Assembly: GCA_019423005.1 (NCBI GenBank)
Contig: JAHZCF010000082.1
Coordinates: forward strand, 1 to 6,200
DNA: 6,200 nt
Direction: 5' to 3'
Origin: Haemophilus sp.
GTDB lineage: Bacteria; Pseudomonadota; Gammaproteobacteria; Enterobacterales; Pasteurellaceae
How positions within the stretch are numbered: position 1 is the first letter of the stretch; the number at the start of each line of letters is the position of its first letter. The notes under the pieces are model-generated. The model saw only the letters and a list, made by a program, of their open reading frames with translations. It had not been told where the DNA came from and searched no databases. This document shows, one piece after another, positions 1-4,819 of this stretch. The position numbers were made by a program, and so were the translations under genes.

Positions 1-318
1 AAAAGATGCTGATCACAAAGTTCCTCAGGCGGAACAAGATTAATTCGAGTCATAAACGATACCAAAGAAAAAGAAACATAGTACGGAGCATAAATGTATT
101 TGTCTATGATTTACTCATCTCTTTAAAAGAATAAACATTCAAGCATTTCAGAAAGATATTTATCTGAGTATTTTAATAAAGTATTGATCTATTCTAAATA
201 AACAGTATGATCGTCCTAACCTTAACGACTTATTATGGTTCACAAGAGCAATATTCATAATTTAAAGTGAATAAAGAAGATACCATAAAAAATATTTCAT
301 ACTTTTGATACATTCCAA
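1..318. other. intergenic region with no convincing gene
   Basis: This AT-rich stretch holds no gene I can support. A plus-strand reading frame is open from base 2 to a TAA at 41-43 (KDADHKVPQAEQD) and could be the C-terminal tail of a gene that begins outside the window. Its codons look ordinary, but 13 residues cannot identify it. Another plus-strand frame runs from an ATG at 6 to a stop at 132-134; it is rich in Lys, Arg, Asn and Ile, has no visible ribosome binding site and reads like noncoding AT-rich DNA. A weak imperfect hairpin lies at 218-240 (AACCTTAA, 7-nt loop, TTATGGTT, one mismatch), close to where the candidate promoter at 184-211 would start transcription. Confidence 0.5.
184..211 (+). 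promoter_or_regulatory. candidate sigma-70 promoter upstream of the membrane protein gene
   Basis: TTGATC (184-189) resembles a -35 box and TATGAT (206-211) a -10 box, separated by 16 nt. If real, transcription would start near 218 and leave a 5' leader of about 100 nt before the gene at 319. In DNA this AT-rich such matches arise often by chance, so this is only a candidate. Confidence 0.3.
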
Positions 319-717
319 ATGAGAATCCTACTCCTTTTAACGCATTTCGCCATGTTGTTATTTAGTGCTTATTTCTGGCATAACTTCGGTGTGCAATGGT
401 TGCAGGTAACGGGTTATGATTTAACGTTAAACGATCCTGTGGCTAATAATCTAAATCATTCTATTAATATCTATTTTAGACTTATTGCCATTACCACTTT
501 TAGCTATCTCTTTTTTGCTATTTTTCAACGTTTTTATCGTCGCTTTGCGATGTTACTATGGATGGCGGAAGCTGGAGTATTCGGGAAATATTTATTTAAT
601 TTGAATGGGCTACAAGACACCAATTATGATGGCATATTCCAAACCTCATCGGTTTATATTTATTTTTTATGCCCATTATTGTTAAGTTTGTTATCCTACC
701 TTTATTGTAAGAAATAA
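319..717 (+). CDS. small multi-pass inner-membrane protein, unknown function
   Basis: This gene encodes a 132-residue hydrophobic protein that I do not recognise. Four membrane-spanning stretches are visible at about residues 2-20, 50-70, 75-93 and 111-129. A polar loop at about 25-49 separates the first two, and a short basic stretch (RFYRR, 71-75) lies between helices 2 and 3. The C-terminus is Lys-Lys. The second loop (about 94-110) is Asn/Asp-rich. By the positive-inside rule the basic loop should face the cytoplasm. The start is the first possible start codon after an in-frame stop at 286-288, but no good Shine-Dalgarno sequence precedes it, unlike all the genes downstream. It lacks the signal peptide and cysteine pattern of the following genes, so it may be independent of that block. 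It is separated from the next start by 96 nt. The reading frame is convincing because of its regular hydrophobic pattern. Confidence 0.7.
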   Translation: MRILLLLTHFAMLLFSAYFWHNFGVQWLQVTGYDLTLNDPVANNLNHSINIYFRLIAITTFSYLFFAIFQRFYRRFAMLLWMAEAGVFGKYLFNLNGLQDTNYDGIFQTSSVYIYFLCPLLLSLLSYLYCKK

Positions 718-752
718 AACAAGTAAACTCATAACTTAGCAATTCAAAAGGG

Positions 753-813
753 TTTGCAGCGGTTAAATTTTGTAGGAATTTTACCAATTCCGCCATTCAA
801 CAAGGAATTCAAC
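753..813 (+). repeat. decayed copy of the uptake-signal leader
   Basis: AGCGGTTAAATTTT (758-771) differs at one base from the AGCGGTCAAATTTT found in the three intact leaders at 1291, 1981 and 3731. It is likewise followed by an ACAAGGA-type ribosome binding site (AAGGA 802-806) just before a gene for an exported protein. The spacing from the core to the start codon is about 18 nt longer than in the intact copies, consistent with an insertion or an independent origin. It is a poor match to the canonical AAGTGCGGT uptake signal and probably not functional as one. Confidence 0.4.
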
Positions 814-1254
814 ATGAAAAAATTATTTGTATTCGCTTTATATACTTTCTCTGTTTCTAGCTTTGCCTTAACCCCGCAAATAGAAACAGCATCAAACTCA
901 GACTCTTTTATCAGTTTCCGCACTGCTAATGATGCTATTTATTGCTCTGGCGACATTCCTGGTCTAACCCCCAAAGTTGAATGTGTTACCACAATCAAAG
1001 GAAAACCGATTTTACCGCGTCCGAAAGATTGTGAATTCGAATGGGGCGAGCTATTTTCTGTTGGCGCTACCGGAAAAGCCTCACTTGTTTGTGCAAGTGA
1101 CACCCCCGCTGTGCCAGACTCTCAGATCTTAAAAGACGGAGAAACAATTAAAAGCAAAGGCTGGCAATGCACTGCGTCTGGGGATTCATTAACTTGCTCA
1201 AACCAAGAAAAACACGGTTTTAAAATTAGCCAAGCAAAACAAAAATTATTTTAG
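814..1254 (+). CDS. exported six-cysteine protein, DUF6636-like
   Basis: This gene encodes a 146-residue exported protein. The ATG at 814 is chosen because AAGGA at 802-806 precedes it and because it opens a typical signal peptide (MKKLFVFALY..., predicted cut after SFA at residue 18). An upstream in-frame TTG at 754 would add 20 residues in front of the signal peptide and is rejected. The mature part has six cysteines (44, 57, 73, 93, 119, 128), so three disulfides are possible. The layout resembles the DUF6636 family as I know it: an early FRTANDAIYC segment, a Cys then Trp-Gly (CEFEWG, 73-78), a Gly-Cys-Asp-Thr stretch (93-97), LKDGETIKSKGWQC, then LTCSN and HGFKIS close to a terminal Phe. 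The function of that family is unknown to me. The family call rests on remembered motif order and is moderately sure; export and disulfide richness are seen directly. Confidence 0.75.
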   Translation: MKKLFVFALYTFSVSSFALTPQIETASNSDSFISFRTANDAIYCSGDIPGLTPKVECVTTIKGKPILPRPKDCEFEWGELFSVGATGKASLVCASDTPAVPDSQILKDGETIKSKGWQCTASGDSLTCSNQEKHGFKISQAKQKLF

Positions 1255-1260
1255 TTTGTA

Positions 1261-1286
1261 GCGTATTTGAAAAATATACAATACGT
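1261..1286. repeat. short inverted repeat, GCGTATT/AATACGT
   Basis: Seven-base arms (GCGTATT 1261-1267 and AATACGT 1280-1286, one G-T wobble) enclose a 12-nt AT-rich loop, 6 nt after the stop codon of the gene ending at 1254. There is no T-run after it, so it is a poor Rho-independent terminator. The left arm and its preceding TGTA resemble the palindrome at 4328-4350. Confidence 0.35.
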
Positions 1287-1290
1287 TAAT

Positions 1291-1342
1291 TGCCTTACCA
1301 CAAGAGCGGTCAAATTTTTCTCACTTTTTACAAGGAATAAAA
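1291..1342 (+). repeat. uptake-signal leader, copy A
   Basis: This is the first of three near-identical leaders. In order it holds ACAAGAGCGGTC (1300-1311), CAAATTTTTCTCACTTTTTA and the ribosome binding site AAGGA (1332-1336), ending 6 nt before the ATG at 1343. AAGAGCGGT (1302-1310) is one base from the Haemophilus-type uptake signal core AAGTGCGGT, and the A/T-rich bases after it fit that signal's extended form. Copies B (1981-2032) and C (3731-3780) have the same odd base. Confidence 0.8.
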
Positions 1343-1903
1343 ATGAAAAAATATTGGTTAATCCCATTGATGATACTTGCTGGATCCCCCTATGCTAATA
1401 GCTGTGGCGGGCAATTTGATCCTGCAAGTGGAACCTGCCGAATTATTGGTCCTGACGGAAAAATGATCCTGTATAATTCAGCCCCACCTCAAAGTGGATA
1501 TTCCGGAGGGTATTCAAGTGATGACTACTCAAACGCCGCTAGCCAACCCATCCCTTCTTACGCAGCAATCGCTGTGAATAGAAATACTGGTGATTGGGGG
1601 TGGTCAACAGGTACTTTGACTGAATTTTCTGCTATCGAAGATGCCAAAAATAACTGTGAAAAAGCAGGAAATGGCCCATGTGAAGCTACAGCAACACAAC
1701 TCAATGGTTGTCTTGCAATGGCATCATCTAGAGGCAAAAATGGTAGTTGGTCTTATTTCTTATCAAATTCGGGGACTTGTGGCTCAGTTGAAAAAGAAGC
1801 ACTATCAAACTGTCGGGCAAGCAAAGCTAAAAACTGTAAAATTGAAATCCGCCAGCTTGATTCTGAGTATCAATACTTGGTTGAACCGCTATTAAGAAAC
1901 TAG
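1343..1903 (+). CDS. exported DUF4189-domain protein, paralogue 1
   Basis: This gene encodes a 186-residue exported protein. The signal peptide covers residues 1-20 (MKKYWLIPLMILAGSPYANS), with ANS before Cys21 or SPYA as possible cut sites. A mature N-terminal loop bounded by Cys21 and Cys32 (CGGQFDPASGTC) is followed by a Gly/Ser/Tyr-rich linker at about 49-72. The DUF4189 domain then runs from about 73 (YAAIAVNRNTGDWGW) to about 167, with six cysteines at 105, 113, 123, 146, 157 and 165 and the NGCLAMA motif at 121-127. The eight mature cysteines are even in number and probably form disulfides. The family's function is not established as far as I know. The start has AAGGA 6 nt upstream. 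It lies 88 nt after the DUF6636-like gene and is preceded by leader copy A. Paralogues lie at 3117 and 3781. Confidence 0.88.
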   Translation: MKKYWLIPLMILAGSPYANSCGGQFDPASGTCRIIGPDGKMILYNSAPPQSGYSGGYSSDDYSNAASQPIPSYAAIAVNRNTGDWGWSTGTLTEFSAIEDAKNNCEKAGNGPCEATATQLNGCLAMASSRGKNGSWSYFLSNSGTCGSVEKEALSNCRASKAKNCKIEIRQLDSEYQYLVEPLLRN

Positions 1904-1916
1904 CTTATAGGGAGAC

Positions 1917-1953
1917 ATTCATGCACGGCTGTCATACACACTCGTGCGTGAAT
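1917..1953. repeat. intergenic hairpin repeat, copy 1
   Basis: Arms ATTCATGCACG (1917-1927) and CGTGCGTGAAT (1943-1953) pair over 11 bp with a single G-U wobble around a 15-nt loop. The hairpin begins 13 nt after the stop of the DUF4189 gene and lies 27 nt before leader copy B. It is followed by TGTAAAAG, so there is no U-tract and it is not a standard terminator on either strand. A homologous hairpin with the same arm and loop lengths lies at 3667-3703. Confidence 0.7.
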
Positions 1954-1980
1954 TGTAAAAGCCCATACTACTTTAATCTT

Positions 1981-2032
1981 CTTGCTACAAGAGCGGTCAA
2001 ATTTTTCTCATTTTTTACAAGGATCACCAATC
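1981..2032 (+). repeat. uptake-signal leader, copy B
   Basis: This leader repeats copy A almost base for base through ACAAGAGCGGTC (1987-1998) and the T-rich segment, with CTCATTTTTT in place of CTCACTTTTT. It ends in a different ribosome binding stretch (ACAAGGA 2017-2023, then TCACCAATC). It precedes the DUF4424 gene, which is unrelated to the DUF4189 genes that carry the other two copies. Confidence 0.8.
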
Positions 2033-3043
2033 ATGAAAAAATCTCTTCTCTTAACGATTCTTTGTCTTCCATTTATGGCTCAAGCTAACGACAGTACAGG
2101 AACAGTCTCTACTGGTGGTGTGGAATATATTAAGAATGAACACATTGAGATGCAAAAAGAAAACCTATTTATCAGCCAAGATAAAATTAAGGTGGAATAT
2201 GAATATCGCAATCTGACCGATAAAGACATTACTGAGACGGTGCTATTCCCATTACCGGAAGTGATGCTGCACGATTACGGTGATTTTGCCGACACCCAAA
2301 GTTTAATCAATTCTTTTAAGATTTATGCGAATGGTAAAGAAATCAAACCGACGACTCATGTACGAGCGTTCTTTTACGAAACCAAAAATGCAGATGATCC
2401 AGAGAAAAGAGAATTGGTTTCTCACGATGTCACGGACATTCTTCGTGCCTGTGGTTTAACTGAAGAAGAATTAATGGAGCCTTGGTTGCGTAAATCAGAT
2501 TCTGCAGATAAGAAAATCTTAAAATGTCAGGACCCACGTCTTGCCAAATTCGCATACAAAGACTCTGAAGATGGCGAGGGGGTCGATATGGAAGTCTTTT
2601 GGGGCGGGCAAATTATTTATAGCTGGCAGCAAACCTTTAAAGCTAATTCAACTACTCAAATTCAGCACGAATATGTCCCTCTTTTAGGATCTGGCATGGG
2701 GCTTCATGATCTCGTTAATTATAAAAAGTTTGCCGATACCTTTTGTATTGATCCATCATTTAAAAAATCAGTAAAAGCAAAATCTAATCAAGGGATATAC
2801 TACCGTGAGCTAGGTTATATTCTCAAAACTGGAGCAAACTGGGCAAAACCTATTGCGGATTTTACGCTTACCATTGAAAGACCAAAAGATCAGATTGTTT
2901 CTTTCTGCTGGAAAGGTAAAGGCGAGGTGAAAAAAGTGCTGCAAAATAACAAAGTTGTGCAATATCAAGTAAAAGAAAAAGACTTCTTACCACAGCATGA
3001 TTTAGATGTGCTATATGGTATAGATGCAAAGTTTTTTAACTAA
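2033..3043 (+). CDS. exported DUF4424-family protein
   Basis: This gene encodes a 336-residue exported protein. The ATG at 2033 has ACAAGGA 9 nt upstream and opens a clear signal peptide (MKKSLLLTILCLPFMAQA, cut after AQA at 18). An upstream TTG at 1982 would translate through the repeated leader and is rejected. The DUF4424 signature is visible at both ends. Near the N-terminus it shows GGVEYIKNEHIEMQKENLFI (residues 28-47), then VEYEYRN and TVLFPLP (69-75). Near the C-terminus it shows GYILKTGANWAKPIADFTLT (261-280), IERP, SFCW and a final FLPQHDLDVL. These are the conserved blocks I know from this family, and the length is about usual. Four mature cysteines (140, 165, 238, 292) could form two disulfides. 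The family is periplasmic or extracellular by its signal peptide, with no known reaction. It sits between DUF4189 paralogues 1 and 2. Confidence 0.88.
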   Translation: MKKSLLLTILCLPFMAQANDSTGTVSTGGVEYIKNEHIEMQKENLFISQDKIKVEYEYRNLTDKDITETVLFPLPEVMLHDYGDFADTQSLINSFKIYANGKEIKPTTHVRAFFYETKNADDPEKRELVSHDVTDILRACGLTEEELMEPWLRKSDSADKKILKCQDPRLAKFAYKDSEDGEGVDMEVFWGGQIIYSWQQTFKANSTTQIQHEYVPLLGSGMGLHDLVNYKKFADTFCIDPSFKKSVKAKSNQGIYYRELGYILKTGANWAKPIADFTLTIERPKDQIVSFCWKGKGEVKKVLQNNKVVQYQVKEKDFLPQHDLDVLYGIDAKFFN

Positions 3044-3090
3044 CACCTTGCTTAGTAATATGCTTTTACAATAAAGAGAAGACAAACCTC

Positions 3091-3116
3091 ACAGGATTTT
3101 TCACAAGGAATAAAAA
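3091..3116 (+). repeat. truncated leader, only the 3' half retained
   Basis: CTCACAGGATTTTTCACAAGGAATAAAAA-type sequence directly before the gene at 3117 resembles the last half of leaders A and C (CTCACTTTTTACAAGGAATA). The uptake-signal half is absent. It includes the ribosome binding site AAGGA (3105-3109), 7 nt before the ATG. Confidence 0.45.
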
Positions 3117-3635
3117 ATGAAAAAATATTGGTTAATTCTATCAATGATGCTTGCTAGCAATACCTATGCCAATCCCACTTATGATGCAACCAGAGGGGCA
3201 TTGCAGAATGATCCTTCATTATGCAGCTATGGTTATAATCCAAATTGCTCATCTCAAGGAGGATATTCGAATGCACCAGTAGCACCAGCTCGTTCTGACT
3301 ACTATGCTGCGATTGCCATCAATAAAGCCACTGGAGATTGGGGATGGTCAAGTGGCTTTTTAGGCGAATCTACGGCTATCCTAGATGCCAAAATGAACTG
3401 TGAAAAAGCAGAACGAGGAGAATGTGAAGGAGCGGCAGCACAATTAAATGGCTGTCTTGCTATGGCATCGTCAAAAGATAAAAAAGGGAATTGGACTTAC
3501 TTCTTTTCAAATTCTGGGATTTGCGGCGCAGTTGAAAAGGAAGCGTTATTACATTGCCAAGCCAGCAAAGCTAAAAACTGTCAAATTGAAATTCGGCAAT
3601 TAGACGCAAATTATCCATACTTTATGTATCAATAA
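3117..3635 (+). CDS. exported DUF4189-domain protein, paralogue 2
   Basis: This gene encodes a 172-residue exported protein. The signal peptide (MKKYWLILSMMLASNTYA, cut after residue 18) is close to those of paralogues 1 and 3, but the following N-terminal segment is not. Residues 19-47 lack the CGGQFDP loop and have instead Cys36 and Cys44 in a CSYGYNPNC loop. The DUF4189 domain begins at about 62 (YYAAIAINKATGDWGW) and has six cysteines at 95, 103, 113, 136, 147 and 155, with the same spacing as paralogue 1. From residue 60 to the end it matches paralogue 3 at 100 of 113 positions by my count, without gaps. The conserved tail KNCQIEIRQLD leads to an aromatic end (MYQ). It lies 73 nt after the DUF4424 gene. 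Function unknown. Confidence 0.88.
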   Translation: MKKYWLILSMMLASNTYANPTYDATRGALQNDPSLCSYGYNPNCSSQGGYSNAPVAPARSDYYAAIAINKATGDWGWSSGFLGESTAILDAKMNCEKAERGECEGAAAQLNGCLAMASSKDKKGNWTYFFSNSGICGAVEKEALLHCQASKAKNCQIEIRQLDANYPYFMYQ

Positions 3636-3666
3636 ACTTTTAAGATAGTGTATGTAAATGTGGAAA

Positions 3667-3703
3667 ATTCACGCATATTTATCACACATACTTGTGCATG
3701 AAT
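3667..3703. repeat. intergenic hairpin repeat, copy 2
   Basis: Arms ATTCACGCATA (3667-3677) and TGTGCATGAAT (3693-3703) flank a 15-nt loop. Pairing has one C-A mismatch and one G-T wobble in 11 bp. It is homologous to 1917-1953: the arms, the loop length, the loop sequence (TCACACATACT against TCATACACACT) and the following AATT.TAAAA all correspond. It lies 31 nt after the stop of DUF4189 paralogue 2 and 27 nt before leader copy C. Confidence 0.65.
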
Positions 3704-3730
3704 TTTAAAAAGTTTCGCACGACCTTAATC

Positions 3731-3780
3731 GCCTTGATACAAGAGCGGTCAAATTTCTCTCACTTTTTACAAGGAATAAA
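3731..3780 (+). repeat. uptake-signal leader, copy C
   Basis: ACAAGAGCGGTC (3739-3750), a T-rich segment and CACTTTTTACAAGGAATAAA repeat copy A with few changes, directly before the third DUF4189 gene. The core AAGAGCGGT is at 3741-3749, 40 nt before the ATG. Ribosome binding site AAGGA lies at 3771-3775, 5 nt from the start. Confidence 0.8.
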
Positions 3781-4311
3781 ATGAAAAAATACGGGTTAAT
3801 TCTATTGATGATACTTGCTTGCAGCCCTTATGCAAATAGCTGTGGTGGGCAATTTGATCCAGCAACTGGAACGTGTCGAATTATTGGTCCTGATGGAAAA
3901 ATGATTATGTATAATTCAGCCCCTCCGCAAGGGGGATATTCAAATGCGCAAGTAGGGCCACCAGTCGGTTCTGACTACTATGCTGCGATTGCCATCAATA
4001 AAGCCACTGGAGATTGGGGATGGTCAACTGGCTTTTTAGGCGAATCTGTAGCGATTATGGATGCAAGAATGCACTGTGAAAAAGCAGAACGAGGAGAATG
4101 CGAAGGAGCTGCAACACAATTAAATGGCTGTCTTGCTATGGCATCATCAAAAGATAAAAACGGGAATTGGACTTACTTCTTCTCTCGTTCTGGCATCTGT
4201 GGCGCAGTTGAACAGGAAGCGTTATTAAATTGCCAAGCCAGCAAAGCTAAAAACTGCCAAATTGAAATTCGTCAATTAGACGCGCAATATAAATACTATA
4301 TGTATCAATAA
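3781..4311 (+). CDS. exported DUF4189-domain protein, paralogue 3 (mosaic)
   Basis: This gene encodes a 176-residue exported protein. Residues 1-50 match paralogue 1 at 45 of 50 positions by my count, including the Cys21-Cys32 loop and GTCRIIGPDGKMI. Residues 64-176, holding the DUF4189 domain, match paralogue 2 at 100 of 113. The switch falls in the linker around QGGYSNA (50-56). Domain cysteines are at 99, 107, 117, 140, 151 and 159, with NGC at 115-117. One odd change is Cys14 in the signal peptide (ILAC), where paralogue 1 has Gly and paralogue 2 has Ser. This makes a weak lipobox, but Leu at -2 is unusual, so signal peptidase I cleavage near ANS at 18-20 remains more likely. Preceded by leader C, followed 53 nt later by the divergent DUF4189 gene. 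Function unknown. Confidence 0.88.
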   Translation: MKKYGLILLMILACSPYANSCGGQFDPATGTCRIIGPDGKMIMYNSAPPQGGYSNAQVGPPVGSDYYAAIAINKATGDWGWSTGFLGESVAIMDARMHCEKAERGECEGAATQLNGCLAMASSKDKNGNWTYFFSRSGICGAVEQEALLNCQASKAKNCQIEIRQLDAQYKYYMYQ

Positions 4312-4327
4312 ACGCTTAAAATCAATG

Positions 4328-4350
4328 TAGAGCGTATCAGATACGCCCTA
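4328..4350. repeat. small palindrome, GCGTAT CAG ATACGC
   Basis: TAGAGCGTAT (4328-4337) and ATACGCCCTA (4341-4350) pair over ten positions with one mismatch around a three-base loop. It fills most of the 53-nt gap between the DUF4189 genes and ends 4 nt before the AAGGA (4355-4359) of the next gene. It resembles dispersed GGCGTAT...ATACGCC palindromes I recall from many bacterial genomes. There is no U-tract, so termination is doubtful; it could mark an mRNA processing or stabilising site. Confidence 0.5.
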
Positions 4351-4364
4351 ATAAAAGGATTCTT

Positions 4365-4799
4365 ATGAAAAAATCACTTACATTGGCTTTATGTGCTTTA
4401 TCCGTTTCGGCTTTTGCAACAACACCTTCAAACGAAGATCAAATGTCGTATCCACCACGACCGCCACTTCTAGATTTTCCTAATTGGTGGAGTGTAATTG
4501 CTTATAATCCACAAAATGGTGCTTTTGGTTATGGCGAGGGAGGTATGATAAAGCCTGCTCAAAATAAAGCACTAAAGGATTGTGAGCTTGCTTCAAATGA
4601 TGCAAATAAACAACATTGTCAAATTGTCACAGAAGCTAATCATGCTTGTGTTGCATTGGCAACAGGAGATTCTCCTGAAAAATATGCTGCAGTTCGCAAT
4701 TTCAGAATGAAGCGAGAAAAAGCTGAACAAGAAGCCTTAGAAGCCTGCAAAGCGAATTCAGCGAATTGCACAATCACCTTCTCTGCTTGCGAAAGATAA
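4365..4799 (+). CDS. exported divergent DUF4189-like protein
   Basis: This gene encodes a 144-residue exported protein. The signal peptide (MKKSLTLALCALSVSAFA, cut after residue 18) is followed by a Pro-rich stretch (YPPRPPLLDFP, 29-39). From about 42 the sequence follows the DUF4189 plan: WSVIAYNPQNGAFGYGEG, then Cys73, Cys85, ACVALA at 94-99, an Ala/Glu-rich helix (KAEQEALEACKA) with Cys128, then Cys135 and Cys142 near the end. The six mature cysteines are even in number but placed differently from the three close paralogues: it keeps a C-terminal cysteine they lack and has no match to their cysteine before the last helix. It is not part of the recent duplication. AAGGA lies 5 nt upstream of the ATG. 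The next gene starts 20 nt after its stop, so the two are probably co-transcribed. Function unknown. Confidence 0.82.
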   Translation: MKKSLTLALCALSVSAFATTPSNEDQMSYPPRPPLLDFPNWWSVIAYNPQNGAFGYGEGGMIKPAQNKALKDCELASNDANKQHCQIVTEANHACVALATGDSPEKYAAVRNFRMKREKAEQEALEACKANSANCTITFSACER

Positions 4800-4819
4800 T
4801 CTTAAAAAAGGAACACTCT

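Noticed and set aside
6..134. 42-codon plus-strand open frame near the left edge
   Set aside because: It has no visible ribosome binding site in the window, an unnatural basic AT-driven composition and competes with a more natural frame ending at 43.
596..796. Minus-strand open frame of 66 codons
   Set aside because: It overlaps the end of the membrane protein gene on the other strand, lacks a ribosome binding site and shows no recognisable protein pattern.
754..813. Upstream TTG start for the DUF6636-like gene
   Set aside because: It would place 20 non-signal residues before a complete signal peptide, and the ATG at 814 has its own well-spaced ribosome binding site.
1641..1895. Plus-strand open frame of 84 codons inside the first DUF4189 gene
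   Set aside because: It is out of frame with a clear domain-bearing gene and has no signal peptide or family motif, so it is a shadow frame.
1982..2032. Upstream TTG start for the DUF4424 gene
   Set aside because: It would translate the repeated uptake-signal leader, which is noncoding before the other genes.
1291..3780. CRISPR array from the repeated leaders and hairpins
   Set aside because: The repeats are hundreds of bases apart, separated by genes, and not regularly spaced.
4766..4819. Upstream start for the 255-residue exported protein
   Set aside because: It overlaps the previous gene and would bury the signal peptide; AAGGA at 4808-4812 serves the ATG at 4820.
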